In this document: one piece after another, positions 32,922 to 42,839 of the stretch | How positions within the stretch are numbered: the stretch's first letter is position 1 | Layout: the number at the start of each line of letters is the position of its first letter | Assembly: GCA_964459995.1 (NCBI GenBank) | Contig: CAYWOR010000001.1 | Coordinates: forward strand, 62,001 to 126,000 | Reading direction: 5' to 3' | DNA from: CAZSHG01 sp964459995 | GTDB lineage: Bacteria; UBP14; UBA6098 | Length of the DNA stretch: 64,000 nucleotides | The notes under the pieces: model-generated | The model's database searches: none | Told to the model about the DNA's origin: nothing | What the model saw: only the letters and a program-made list of their open reading frames with translations | Made by a program: the position numbers and the translations under genes

Positions 32922-34775
32922 ATGAAGAAGATGTCGATTTTGGTATTTATCACCCTAATGCTTACCCTGACAGTATTTGCGCAGAGATGGGAGCATATCG
33001 GCCCTGTTACCGAAAAATTTATCACGGTGAAGGTTCATCCGGATTTTCCCGATACGATTTTCGCAGTGCAGGAGGGGCACTCGGAGCCTTCGCACACGCT
33101 TTGGGTTTCGCCCGACCGTGGCGAATCATGGGAGAGAATAGGCGAATACAAAGGTGTCTCGCTTCATCCATCCTCACCGGAAACTCTATTGGTGAGCCTC
33201 GGAATTGGTTCCTTCTCCGATGGTATTTACAAAAGCAGAGACATGGGCAGAAGTATCGAGCCTGAAGCGCTGACATACATGTATTTCGCTTCCGGTGCGT
33301 ATTACGACCCCACCGACCCCCGATGCATCTATTGCTGGGGGCAGGGGCTTGTTTACACGCGCGACAGCGGAATTTTATGGGATAGGCCATCTTTCCCTTC
33401 GATTCCCATGAATTATTGGGGAGTTATCATAGACCCGATGGAGAATAGCAATGTTTGGGCATGGACGAACACCGGTTTGGTAATACATTCGCGCGATTAC
33501 GGCGGCGATTGGCCATATATGGAGGGTTATCCGGACGATGTCGCGCCTAACGATATGGCTGTATCTCCCATCGATTTGGAATATGTCTATATGGCTAATT
33601 GGAACGGGATTTCGAGAAGCCGCGATTATGGCGCAAGTTGGGAGGATTTCAGAATGCCATCACAGCCCACGAGCTGTGTTTGGGTTTCCGAGCATGATCC
33701 TGAATCTATAATCTTCGGCGGCGCGTATGGAGTTTTTAAATCATCCAATGGCGGCGAGACATACGATTTAGTCGGCGATTCTCTCGAATATGAAGTCCTC
33801 GACATCGAGGTAATTCCCTATGGCGGCGGATATCGAATTTACGCCGCGACATCGCGCAACGGCATTATGTTCGCCGAGACAAGCCCATTCTCAACAGGGC
33901 CGATGATTTCCGGCGCATGGCCGCCCAACGGCAAATGGGTGTCTTTGGAGGATTTCGATGTCAGAATCAAAATTCAGGACCCGGACGGTGTGGATGAGTC
34001 CTCGATCGTCTTCGAGGTAAACGGCACAGCATACACAACCGCGGACCCGGAGCTTTCTTTCGAGGACACGGTTTTAATTTTCACAGGGCATTTCGATGAC
34101 GGCTCAAATGTCGAGTGCGAGCTTATCTCCGCCGAGGACGCGCTGGGGAATCCATCGAGTGTTCTGCCCTACAATTGGCTCTTCAAAATCGACAGAACAC
34201 CGCCACGCGCGACATATATCAACCCGCATCCCGACGACACTGTCTCCGCGACACCGTTTCTTTTCAAGATGCATCTTATCGACGAACGTAGCGGCCTGAA
34301 ACTGCCATCCTTCGTCGCGACTTTCAACTCCGTGACAGTCTATTCGAGTTGTATGTCATTTCTCTTCGATGCCGACACGGTTCTTATCGACTTAAATGCC
34401 GCGGGTCTTACACTCGAAGAGGGTTTGACTATCGAGGTCGGCATCTATGCCGAGGACTCGGTTGAAATTGGTGATGCCAATGCTCTCGACGATGAATGGG
34501 TTTTCTATGTTGCGAGTGCGGGGATAGGCTACCGCGAACTTCCGCTTTCGCAGAGGCTTCGAATCTCACCGAATCCTTTTAATGCGGCTTGCAGAATCGA
34601 AACACCTGAAGAATATCGTATTTATGATGCATCGGGCAAGCTAATAATCGAGCGAAAGGCAATGGAACGCAAGGTTTGGGACGGATGTAACGATATTGGT
34701 ATGCCGGTGCCATCTGGGATATATTTTATCCAGACCTCCGGCGGCGAAAGAGCGCGGATTATACTTCTGCGATAG
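32922..34775 (+). CDS. Secreted protein with BNR-like repeats and type IX-like sorting domain
   Basis: AAGGAGG precedes the ATG. The 617-residue protein has a signal peptide (MKKMSILVFITLMLTLTVFAQ). Residues about 20-320 contain repeated Asp-box-like motifs (SPDRGESW, SRDMGRS, TRDSGILW, SRDYGGDW, SRDYGASW, SSNGGETY), as in sialidase-like or sortilin-like propellers. Ig-like domains follow (about 325-535). The sorting domain begins LRISPNPFNAACRIE and ends VPSGIYFIQTSGGERARIILLR. No repeat insertion is present in this domain. The catalytic residues of sialidases are not visible, so a binding role is as likely. The 3' end overlaps the convergent pdxA by 17 bp. Confidence 0.82.
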   Translation: MKKMSILVFITLMLTLTVFAQRWEHIGPVTEKFITVKVHPDFPDTIFAVQEGHSEPSHTLWVSPDRGESWERIGEYKGVSLHPSSPETLLVSLGIGSFSDGIYKSRDMGRSIEPEALTYMYFASGAYYDPTDPRCIYCWGQGLVYTRDSGILWDRPSFPSIPMNYWGVIIDPMENSNVWAWTNTGLVIHSRDYGGDWPYMEGYPDDVAPNDMAVSPIDLEYVYMANWNGISRSRDYGASWEDFRMPSQPTSCVWVSEHDPESIIFGGAYGVFKSSNGGETYDLVGDSLEYEVLDIEVIPYGGGYRIYAATSRNGIMFAETSPFSTGPMISGAWPPNGKWVSLEDFDVRIKIQDPDGVDESSIVFEVNGTAYTTADPELSFEDTVLIFTGHFDDGSNVECELISAEDALGNPSSVLPYNWLFKIDRTPPRATYINPHPDDTVSATPFLFKMHLIDERSGLKLPSFVATFNSVTVYSSCMSFLFDADTVLIDLNAAGLTLEEGLTIEVGIYAEDSVEIGDANALDDEWVFYVASAGIGYRELPLSQRLRISPNPFNAACRIETPEEYRIYDASGKLIIERKAMERKVWDGCNDIGMPVPSGIYFIQTSGGERARIILLR

Positions 34776-35754
34776 TGCGCGCCCAGCGTTCGGCGAGTTC
34801 GATTGCGGCTTTCATGCTACTTGGATCGGCGACATCTTTTCCTGCGATAAGAAAAGCTGTGCCATGGTCGGGGCTGGTGCGGATAATTGGCAGGCCGAGG
34901 GTGGCATTGACACCCTTCTCGAAAGCTATCATCTTGAAGGGTATTAAAACCTGATCGTGAAACATGCCGATAAGCACATCGTAAACAGATCTGATTTGCC
35001 ACAAAAATGCTGTGTCTGGCACAATCGGCCCCGACACATTATAGCCGCGCCCCGAAGCGATAGTCATTCCCTCGACAATTCTCGTCTCCTCATCGCCCAT
35101 TATCCCGGACTCGCCGCCGTGCGGATTAAGCGCTAAAACTCCAACGCGCGGCTCTTCGATGCCCTCGAATTTTTTCAGCGCGTCCGAGGTAATCGCGATC
35201 GTTTCGGCGATGAGTTCCGGTGTAACAGCTTTAGGAACATCGCGCAACGCAATATGCCGCGTCGCCGGCACGACCCTGTTCTCCCCCGCGATGAATGCCA
35301 TCACAACGCGGGGAACACTCGCTAAATCCTGCAGAATCTCAGTGTGTCCCGGAAAATCATGCCCGGCCATCTGAATCGCCGCTTTCGACAAAGGAGCTGT
35401 AACCAGAGCATCCGCGCGCCCCTCCATACATTCACGCGCGGCCGTAATAAGCGAGCGAAAAGCAAATTCCCCACCGACGGGCGTCGGGGTTCCGAAAGGA
35501 ACAGAGCCGCAGAGTTTCGGTGCACCAAGAAACTCTATCTCCGCCCCCGAATTTTCCTCTCTAATAGAAGCTAATTCCATAATCTCTGCGGCCCATCCGT
35601 AACGACGGCCAAGTTCGGCGTAAAATTTGGGTTCGCAAGCGAGGATAAAGTGAATGGGCATCTCGCGAAGTGCGAGAACCGCTTTGGCCGTCGTTTCGGA
35701 TCCGACGCCCGCGGGATCGCCGAGACTAATTGCGATACGGATTTTTCCGGTCAT
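34759..35754 (-). CDS. pdxA: 4-hydroxythreonine-4-phosphate dehydrogenase
   Basis: I place the start at the ATG at 35754, which overlaps the stop of the upstream gene (ATGA); the longer frame is inside that gene. The 331-residue product begins with the family block IAISLGDPAGVGSE. The metal-binding histidines are His167 (TRHIAL), His212 (NPHGGE) and His266 (MFHDQVLIPFK). PdxA acts in the DXP-dependent route to pyridoxal phosphate. Its coupling to a secreted sorting-domain gene is unexpected and probably reflects genome compaction. Confidence 0.93.
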   Translation of the reverse strand: MTGKIRIAISLGDPAGVGSETTAKAVLALREMPIHFILACEPKFYAELGRRYGWAAEIMELASIREENSGAEIEFLGAPKLCGSVPFGTPTPVGGEFAFRSLITAARECMEGRADALVTAPLSKAAIQMAGHDFPGHTEILQDLASVPRVVMAFIAGENRVVPATRHIALRDVPKAVTPELIAETIAITSDALKKFEGIEEPRVGVLALNPHGGESGIMGDEETRIVEGMTIASGRGYNVSGPIVPDTAFLWQIRSVYDVLIGMFHDQVLIPFKMIAFEKGVNATLGLPIIRTSPDHGTAFLIAGKDVADPSSMKAAIELAERWARTIAEV

Positions 35755-38492
35755 TTCAGAAGCACGGCCTTTCGAGTGAGAGACATATCGTCGGCGGAAG
35801 CCCGTATCCAGTAGATTCCGGAGGGGGAGTCGCCCAAATCGAACGTTATATTGTGATTTCCGGCGGAGAGTTTTTCTATCTTGCGATGTTGAACCAATCT
35901 GCCATCGATGCCGTAAACTTCTATCTCGATATCGGAATCTTCTGGAAGGGCGATACTCAACGCAAAGGCCGAATTGAATGGGTTCGGAACTGTCGGGCCG
36001 AGAGCAAAAACCTTCGGAAGCACCGCCTCGCCGATATTGCATCCAATATAATATACTTCGCCGAGGTAATATTCCCACTCGCCCACTAATGGCGCATCTG
36101 AATAAACATAACGACCGTCCGGTATGCTGAGATAGACCTCCAAAGTCTCTGATTCGGTGTTTTCGATTACGGAAATTCCACGGCCGTTAGTGATATAAAC
36201 GCTTCTATCGTAACTTACGCTGGAGTTCGGGTTGCCCTCGATAATCTCGAGTTGAAGTGTGCAGGAATAGGGGAAATACGTTCCTGTGGTGTCGAAAATA
36301 TGGAATTCGATGGAATCCAGAAGCGCGCCGACCTCACAGCCGCAGGGCAAAATGTATTCGATAAGGGCTCTCGACTCGATCTGAATCTCGAACACTCCGA
36401 CCATATCGTCGCCGGAATCGACGATCAACCTAAACGCCTCGGGATCGCCATTAGTAATGATGAAACTGCCCAATCCGCCGATTATCTCCACCGAATCCGG
36501 CGCGAAAACACTGCCGTTGTCGTTCGGATCGATTATTGTGATCGATGCAAAACCGTTGTAGGAGACATCTATGCCTTCGAGATTCATCACACCGAAAACC
36601 ACGTTGCGGGGCTCCCATATCGGTTGCCATCTGTCGTATTCCAATGGGAACAGAACACCGCCGCCGGAGGGGTCGAGGAACATTAACGATGTATATGTCG
36701 GCAAAAGCGGCCCGCTGATTTCCAAATCGACCCGCCCTGCGGAGTCTTTCATTATCGAGATTATGGCGATTCCGCCCTCGAAATTCACTATCCCCGAGGG
36801 AGGATCGAGTTCCGCGCCGCCATCTGCGACAACCACCGCGCTTCCGGAATATCCGGCGTCGATAAGCCCCGCGCCGGTTCGTGCGGTTATCGTTAGCCCG
36901 ATGTTCTCCATCGATGGGAAAACCCCCGCGCCGGCTGGTTCAAAACGGTATTGAATCGCTCCGGAACTGTCGGCAATCTCGAAACGAATCTCATATTCGT
37001 GCATAAAACCGATTAGCCCCTGATCGAACAGCCCCATCATCTCTGCGTCACGAGCGGCGAATCGAAGCGTCTCCGGCTGAGAATTCACGAGATAAAGCAC
37101 ATATCTGCCTTCGGTCATGTGAAGTCCTGTCTCGCCAGCCATGCCCGCTGTCCATGAATCCCCGGAGGCCGAATCTATAACTACCAGCGAAAAATCTGTG
37201 TCCTCAAATTCGAGAATTAACCAAGCGTCGAGAGCGTCATCGATCTCGCCGAGACCGTTTATCCCCTGAATTTCCAGCTTCATCGTATCGCCGACTATTG
37301 CGATATTCGGGCTTCGGAAGGCGAATTTGAGAGCAATATCCGGCGGAACAACCTGAATCGGTGTGTAAAATGGCACAACCAACTCCGGAACCGAGTCCGT
37401 TTCCGCGCCGATGAAGATGCAGAGCGTGTCCGGCTCGGAATCTGTCAGCATAAACCCGGCAAATCCGCCGGTTAATCTTCGCCACGAATCGGGTTCTAAC
37501 ACCACGCTCTCTGCGCCCTGTAAATCGATTGCATGTAACCGCACTTTTGTGCTACTATTAGAATAATCGGGCGTGGAACCGTTGAAGGCCATCGCATAAA
37601 TCGAAGACGGCCTATCCTGGGCTATTCTCATACCATCGAAACGATTGACAAGCAAAAAGGGCGATTCGGAGGCAGGAACGACATAGACCATAAAAGTATC
37701 GCTAGGAGTCAAAGTGTCCATCAAAGAGTATGCGCGCACGCCCACAGTTTCGCTCTCGGTGTTATGGATAAAGAAGGGCGCCATGCCGTAGATTACCGGA
37801 AGAACTGCATAGGGCGCCGGTATCCTTGTGAATGGACTCATCACGCCGGCGCTACCGTTTGGGTTCGACTCGTAAACAACCTCGGCGACTGCATAATCCA
37901 TCACTATTCCCGGCAAAAATGAAGGAACCGGTAAGCCGTCCGCGTCCGAGGCCACCGCCCAGTGAAGGTCGAAATTATTATATTGCGATGTGATTTTCTC
38001 CCCAAAAATTTGCCATCGTGTGGCAACTGTTCCGGAAGGAACAACCTCGAAAAGTATCGGCAGAGAAGACTTCATTTCACCAAAAAAGTCCATTGCGCGA
38101 ACCGCAAAAAACCCCTCGCCCTCCGCGCGAAGCAAAGCCATGCCCATCTCTGCGTTTACCGGAATCTCCGAAATGTAACTGCCAGTGATGTCGGTGCAGA
38201 AAGTCGTGTCGATATCATAGCGCGACGAGGTCATAAAATGCGGAACCGCGGTGCCGCTCCAAGTAGAATCGACAGGTGCTCGAAGCGGCCTTTCGGCCTG
38301 AATGATCAATATCTGCGCGCCTCCGGAGGGAATCCAATAATCGAGTGCCATCGTTTTGTAAAGAGTGGGGTCGGGTGGAAGCTCCATCGCGGACATTATC
38401 GAAATCGGCTCGGAAACCCATGGATTCGGCAACTCGAGGGAGACGACAGCGGAAACGAAAACCATAAACAACACAAAAAACTTTCTCGACAT
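35751..38492 (-). CDS. Large secreted protein with type IX-like sorting domain
   Basis: The 913-residue protein has a signal peptide (MSRKFFVLFMVFVSAVVS) and a long, almost entirely beta-rich body with several Ig-like repeats (for example LSGIVNFEGGIAIISI and NGRGISVIENTESETLEV patterns), each about 90-110 residues. The sorting domain starts about 835 (GPTVPNPFNSAFALS) and ends DSPSGIYWIRASADDMSLTRKAVLLK. No enzyme motif is recognised; it may be an adhesin or surface scaffold. It is translationally coupled to pdxA (4-bp overlap) and lies 2 bp downstream of the glycosyltransferase gene 38495-39643. Confidence 0.8.
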   Translation of the reverse strand: MSRKFFVLFMVFVSAVVSLELPNPWVSEPISIMSAMELPPDPTLYKTMALDYWIPSGGAQILIIQAERPLRAPVDSTWSGTAVPHFMTSSRYDIDTTFCTDITGSYISEIPVNAEMGMALLRAEGEGFFAVRAMDFFGEMKSSLPILFEVVPSGTVATRWQIFGEKITSQYNNFDLHWAVASDADGLPVPSFLPGIVMDYAVAEVVYESNPNGSAGVMSPFTRIPAPYAVLPVIYGMAPFFIHNTESETVGVRAYSLMDTLTPSDTFMVYVVPASESPFLLVNRFDGMRIAQDRPSSIYAMAFNGSTPDYSNSSTKVRLHAIDLQGAESVVLEPDSWRRLTGGFAGFMLTDSEPDTLCIFIGAETDSVPELVVPFYTPIQVVPPDIALKFAFRSPNIAIVGDTMKLEIQGINGLGEIDDALDAWLILEFEDTDFSLVVIDSASGDSWTAGMAGETGLHMTEGRYVLYLVNSQPETLRFAARDAEMMGLFDQGLIGFMHEYEIRFEIADSSGAIQYRFEPAGAGVFPSMENIGLTITARTGAGLIDAGYSGSAVVVADGGAELDPPSGIVNFEGGIAIISIMKDSAGRVDLEISGPLLPTYTSLMFLDPSGGGVLFPLEYDRWQPIWEPRNVVFGVMNLEGIDVSYNGFASITIIDPNDNGSVFAPDSVEIIGGLGSFIITNGDPEAFRLIVDSGDDMVGVFEIQIESRALIEYILPCGCEVGALLDSIEFHIFDTTGTYFPYSCTLQLEIIEGNPNSSVSYDRSVYITNGRGISVIENTESETLEVYLSIPDGRYVYSDAPLVGEWEYYLGEVYYIGCNIGEAVLPKVFALGPTVPNPFNSAFALSIALPEDSDIEIEVYGIDGRLVQHRKIEKLSAGNHNITFDLGDSPSGIYWIRASADDMSLTRKAVLLK

Positions 38493-38494
38493 AA

Positions 38495-39643
38495 CTACCC
38501 CCTTAAATTTTCTTCAAACTCGCGCCATTTATCATCGACCCAAGCGCGCATTTTTTGCTGAAACACCTTTCTATCGAACCTCCGTGCGGATTGAAGTATA
38601 TCCCCACGGTCAAAATCCATTTTTTCGAATCTCTCGACAGCCTCAATTAACGAATCCTCCGTCTGCTCCATGAAGAACACACCGGTTTTGTCCTCGATAA
38701 CGCTTTCCCGCGCACCTGCGACGCCATAGGCAATAACCGGCCTGCCGGAGGCCTGTGCCTCCACCGGCACGATTCCGAAATCCTCGCGCCCCGGGAAAAC
38801 CAGCGCACGGCAGGTCGAAAGCAATTCAGCTTTCGTTTGCGTATCGATACGCCCTAAAAACTTGATGTTCGTCCCGGCATCTTTCATTAATTGTGTGAGA
38901 TGGGGACCATCGCCGGCAACATACAGCGGTTTGCCCATGCGCTTAAAGGCACTAATTGCGAGATCGACACGTTTGTAGGGCACCATTCGTGAGAGGCAAA
39001 GGTAAAAATCACCCTGCATACTGGATTCGACGGGCGTAAAATTTTCCAGATTCACCGGCGGATATATTATCTCCGAGTCTCTGCGGTAGAATTTCGAGAT
39101 TCGTTTCTGAGTCTCATGCGAGTTGCATGCGAAATAATCGACACGATCGGCGGCAAGTTTGTCCCACATGCGCACATAGTTTAAGATTATGGGGTAGAAG
39201 AACTTAAATAAATCGCGCTTGAGAAAAAATCCGGACTGAGTGTAACCGTGTTTGTAGTCGAAATATAGCTCCCACGCTTGACGCATAGGGGTGTGGCAAT
39301 AGGAGAGATGCAGAGTTTCGCTTCGTGTAAGAATCCCTTTCGCGACGAGATAACTGCTCGAAATTACCAAATCGAATTCTCGAAGATCCATCTGTTCTAT
39401 CATCGTAGGATAGAGCGGCATGTAATATTTATACCAGCGGTGAATTCTCGGCAGACGTTGCGACCATCCCACCGGTCGGATATCCCAATCACGGAAATCC
39501 TCCGGAACGAAATTCGCGTCATAAACGAGTGTATAAACCGGCGCTTCGGGAAAAAGGAGCTTTATTTCGCGAAGAACCTCCTCCGCACCGCCGGATTGAA
39601 TCAGCAAATCCTGAACTATTGCTATGCGTCTGTTATCTTTCAT
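38495..39643 (-). CDS. Glycosyltransferase family 4 (GT-B)
   Basis: ATG at 39643 is preferred; a GTG one codon earlier is possible. The 382-residue protein shows the GT-B fold pattern: N-terminal Rossmann half (IAIVQDLLIQSGGAEEVLREI), and the C-terminal donor-binding half with SRMVPYKRVDLAISAF, GRIDTQTKAEL and FPGREDFGIVPVEAQASGRPVIAYGV (the E-x7-E region). Such enzymes transfer a sugar from a nucleotide sugar to a lipid-linked or polysaccharide acceptor. It overlaps the next glycosyltransferase gene by 11 bp and is the last gene of the polysaccharide cluster. Confidence 0.88.
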   Translation of the reverse strand: MKDNRRIAIVQDLLIQSGGAEEVLREIKLLFPEAPVYTLVYDANFVPEDFRDWDIRPVGWSQRLPRIHRWYKYYMPLYPTMIEQMDLREFDLVISSSYLVAKGILTRSETLHLSYCHTPMRQAWELYFDYKHGYTQSGFFLKRDLFKFFYPIILNYVRMWDKLAADRVDYFACNSHETQKRISKFYRRDSEIIYPPVNLENFTPVESSMQGDFYLCLSRMVPYKRVDLAISAFKRMGKPLYVAGDGPHLTQLMKDAGTNIKFLGRIDTQTKAELLSTCRALVFPGREDFGIVPVEAQASGRPVIAYGVAGARESVIEDKTGVFFMEQTEDSLIEAVERFEKMDFDRGDILQSARRFDRKVFQQKMRAWVDDKWREFEENLRG

Positions 39644-40763
39644 CACAATCTAATCTAATCAACTCTTCGTATATATCAAGAGTTTTAATTGCGCACTTTT
39701 GCCATGAGAAATTTTCTGCCCTTCTAAGTCCTTTTTCGGCGAGATTTTCACGCAAAGACTTGTCTAATGCAAGTTTAAGGATGCAATCGGCGATACTGCC
39801 GACATCCTCCGGGTCGGCCAGCAATGCGGCGTCTCCGGCAACCTCGGACATGCTCGACCGCATGGAAGTAAGAACCGGAGTTCCGCATGCCATCGCCTCG
39901 AGCACGGGCAAGCCGAATCCTTCATACAGGCTTGGGTAGCAGAAGAATTCCGCCGAGGAATAAAGCGCTGGAAGCGAACCAAAGGGTATATATCCTGAGA
40001 AAACGATCCTGTCCTCGAGATGAAGCCTTTGGACTGCCGCGAAAATCTCGTCGTAAAGCCATCCTTTGCCGCCGGCGATGACAAGTTTTAGACCGTCGAT
40101 TCGGTCTCGAACCTCTGCAAAGGCCTCGATTAGCCTCTCGACATTTTTGCGCGGTTCGAGAGTGCCAACGAAAAGCGCGAATCTTTGTGGCAAACCGAAT
40201 TTTTGCCGAAGCTCGGAAATCACGCCCGAATCGTCGATTCTTCTAAATTCTGGCGATGCGGCCTCGTGAATTACGGTGATTTTGTGCGAGTATTGCGGAA
40301 AAAGCCGCAGAATTTCTCCCTCGGTGAATTCGCTTACGGCGATTAGTTTGTCCGCACGGCGAAGCGAACTTTCCAAAAAGAGGCCGTGTGAGATTCTATG
40401 CAGAAGGCTGTGCTGTTTCGAAACGACTATGCTCGAAAGGTCGTGCACTGTCGAGATCGATTTGCAGGCTATTCGCGGTGGAATAAGAAAATTTGTGCCG
40501 TGAAAAAGTTCGATATGTCTCTCGCGAATAATTTTTGGCGCATCGAAAAGCAGAAAGGGTGTAGATTTGGCATAATCACGCTTTGGAGGGACTATTTCGA
40601 AATTGCGCGGTAGCGAAAAATCCATCTCGAATCGCCGATGTGCAAGCAGGAAATAGTCGTTGTCATTGTCGATCTCGCAAAGAGCTTTCACCAGATGGTA
40701 GGTGTAAGTTCCTATTCCGGTTATCGTTTTCGCAAGCGGCGAGCAGTCGATCGCGATTCTCAT
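39633..40763 (-). CDS. Glycosyltransferase family 4 (GT-B)
   Basis: The 376-residue protein begins MRIAIDCSPLAKTITGIGTYTYHLVKAL and has the C-terminal donor-binding motifs FVGTLEPRKNVERLIEAF and YPSLYEGFGLPVLEAMACGTPVL (E-x7-E). It is a typical member of the family that includes mannosyl- and other hexosyltransferases of surface glycans. The exact sugar cannot be read from the sequence. The start overlaps the stop of the GT2 gene upstream (ATGA). Confidence 0.9.
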   Translation of the reverse strand: MRIAIDCSPLAKTITGIGTYTYHLVKALCEIDNDNDYFLLAHRRFEMDFSLPRNFEIVPPKRDYAKSTPFLLFDAPKIIRERHIELFHGTNFLIPPRIACKSISTVHDLSSIVVSKQHSLLHRISHGLFLESSLRRADKLIAVSEFTEGEILRLFPQYSHKITVIHEAASPEFRRIDDSGVISELRQKFGLPQRFALFVGTLEPRKNVERLIEAFAEVRDRIDGLKLVIAGGKGWLYDEIFAAVQRLHLEDRIVFSGYIPFGSLPALYSSAEFFCYPSLYEGFGLPVLEAMACGTPVLTSMRSSMSEVAGDAALLADPEDVGSIADCILKLALDKSLRENLAEKGLRRAENFSWQKCAIKTLDIYEELIRLDCDER

Positions 40764-41629
40764 GCTTCACCTTTCAACACTGAGCGTGCATAATAAAAGG
40801 AATTGAGAAGATGCGCGATAGCTCTCAAAGGCCACCATCCGAAGGATTTTCCGCTCGGGCCGCCGTAGAAAAAGCGAAAGGGGAAAATTAGACTCTGCGC
40901 GATAAGATAAAAAAACGCTTTCGGTTTCGTTGTGATTGCAACTCCGCCGAGCGGCACGTCGCCGCGTTTTGCGAGAATCGCCCGCGCGGAACCATACCAC
41001 TTTTCACGGTTACAAAGCTCACGGAAATTTTTTGGCAAAGCATGATAGACTATCGAATTAGGCGCGACTACGACTCTTTTCCCAAGTTTTCTAATCTGAT
41101 GCCTTAGAAAATTATCCTCGCCGGCAGGAAGGGTTTCGTCGTAACCGCCTGCCGCGAAGAAATCCGAACGGTGTATCGCGCAGAAAAGTGTGGTTGCCAT
41201 ATCGCTGTCAATAACAATATCATAAATAGGCGTATATGTTCTGTCGAATTGTCTTCTATAAGCTCGCTGAAATCTGTCAGCATCGATTGGAATATCCTGC
41301 GATGTGCCGCAAATGCCTATATCGTCTGAACTCAGCAATGTGGTAATCACTCGCTCAAAAAGGTCATCCTGTTCGATAATGATGTCGTCGTCTGCGAAGA
41401 TTAGAATATCTCCGGTCGATTTCTGTGCCCCCAGATTCCTTGCGCGTGAAGCAGGAGAAATATTCTCGATAATCACAACCTCATCGGGCGGAACAGTGCC
41501 GCGTATAAGCTTGTCGACGACATTGTCGAGTTGTTGCCTCCGTTCGGGTCTTCCGGCAGGGATGATAAGGCTTATTTTATTGCCGGCAAACAGATTGTCC
41601 CCTTTTGTGAAGCTTATCGTAAAGAGCAA
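40760..41629 (-). CDS. Glycosyltransferase family 2 (GT-A)
   Basis: The protein core runs from KISLIIPAGRPERRQQLDNVV to the C-terminus, with SPASRARNLGAQKSTGDILIFADDDII holding the metal-binding DDD motif, and a later FDEVGGYDETLPAGEDNF-like acceptor region (AGGYDETLPAGEDN). No ATG precedes the core in this frame except one that would overlap the whole upstream gene; I use a TTG at 41629, with CTG at 41593 as a weaker choice. The C-terminal region has hydrophobic segments, so it may be membrane-associated. It likely adds a sugar to a lipid-linked glycan. Confidence 0.82.
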   Translation of the reverse strand: MLFTISFTKGDNLFAGNKISLIIPAGRPERRQQLDNVVDKLIRGTVPPDEVVIIENISPASRARNLGAQKSTGDILIFADDDIIIEQDDLFERVITTLLSSDDIGICGTSQDIPIDADRFQRAYRRQFDRTYTPIYDIVIDSDMATTLFCAIHRSDFFAAGGYDETLPAGEDNFLRHQIRKLGKRVVVAPNSIVYHALPKNFRELCNREKWYGSARAILAKRGDVPLGGVAITTKPKAFFYLIAQSLIFPFRFFYGGPSGKSFGWWPLRAIAHLLNSFYYARSVLKGEA

Positions 41630-42809
41630 CGAGCCTCTCTGCGTCAGTTGCCCAATTAAAATCGTCCTCGACAGCTTTTTTGCCCATTTCTCCCATCGCT
41701 TTGCGTTTTTCGGGATTATTTGCAAGCTCGATAACCGCTTTCGCAAAATCCGACGGCTCGAACCCCGTTGCAATTCCACAACCTGTTTCGCGGACAATAT
41801 TTGCGGTGGATTCCGAAGGGCTGACAATCACGGGAATCCCCGCGGCCATGTATTCAAATAGCTTGTGCGGGCTGGAGGCGTTGTAGTTGACATTGTCGTC
41901 GCTGAGGTGAAGCACGGCGACATCGCCTGCTGAAAGAACGCTGAATATTCGAGCATGCGGGATTCTGCCGAAAATCTCGATATTGTTCGACACGCCCAAA
42001 CTTTCCGCCCTGCTCACGATAGCCTTTACATCCCTTTCAAAACCGGCACCGACTACCAGAAAAAGCGCGTTAGGGATCTCACGGACAATCTCCGGCAAAG
42101 CCTCGATAACGATAGAAATCCCCTTATCGAGCGAAAGAACTCCGAGATAGATAATCACAAATTTATCTTCGTATTTTTCTGCGAAAGCCGGATCGGGGGT
42201 TTCGAATCCATCGAGGTCGATAGTATTGCGAATAACCTCGATATTCTTCCCTGAAGAACCGTCGAGAATGACACGTGATTTGAACTCATCACAGCTAACA
42301 ATGACTGCGTCGGATTTCTCGACAACAGATTTTTCATAACGAAGCCAGCGTTTAAGCCCTTTGAATGGGCCTTTAAGAATATCCAAAAGGGGAGTCCGCT
42401 CTTTCCAAAGCTGAAGAGCATAGGGATAATGCTCGTGCAAATCGGCAATCAAAGGGATTTTTCTATCCGTGGAGACCTTGAGCGCGGTTTTGCAGAGCGG
42501 CAGGTCGTGAATATGTAGAGATTCGAGCGAATTATCTTTCACGAATTTTTCGATGCATTTACGCCAATACGGACGAAACATCGCAATTGAGAAGATAACC
42601 GAATCGATTTTCCGTGCGAAAACAGAAGGCGCAAAAACCCTTCGGACCCGAATACTGCCGACGGTTTCTTCATACGGCTCTCCCTGCCTTCCGAGGCATA
42701 AGAGATGAACCGAGTAGGAAGCGGCATCCAATGCAGAGGCTTCTTTTTTGATGCGGATATCCTCAGGAAAAGGCTCTAACAGAACCATGCCGATAGGCAG
42801 TTTATTCAT
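41577..42809 (-). CDS. Glycosyltransferase family 4 (GT-B)
   Basis: The 410-residue protein starts MNKLPIGMVLLEPFPEDIRIKKE and contains LADLHEHYPYALQLW in the N-terminal half. The C-terminal half has YLGVLSLDKGISIVIEALP, FGRIPHARIFSVLSAGD and SPHKLFEYMAAGIPVIVSP, the last with the conserved Glu of the donor site. A member of the family that uses NDP-sugars for cell-surface glycans; the sugar is unknown. It overlaps the GT2 gene at its 3' end, and that gene's start lies inside this one. Confidence 0.88.
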   Translation of the reverse strand: MNKLPIGMVLLEPFPEDIRIKKEASALDAASYSVHLLCLGRQGEPYEETVGSIRVRRVFAPSVFARKIDSVIFSIAMFRPYWRKCIEKFVKDNSLESLHIHDLPLCKTALKVSTDRKIPLIADLHEHYPYALQLWKERTPLLDILKGPFKGLKRWLRYEKSVVEKSDAVIVSCDEFKSRVILDGSSGKNIEVIRNTIDLDGFETPDPAFAEKYEDKFVIIYLGVLSLDKGISIVIEALPEIVREIPNALFLVVGAGFERDVKAIVSRAESLGVSNNIEIFGRIPHARIFSVLSAGDVAVLHLSDDNVNYNASSPHKLFEYMAAGIPVIVSPSESTANIVRETGCGIATGFEPSDFAKAVIELANNPEKRKAMGEMGKKAVEDDFNWATDAERLVALYDKLHKRGQSVCRQ

Positions 42810-42839
42810 ATCGCTCCACTATCGAACTTCCGAAAATAT

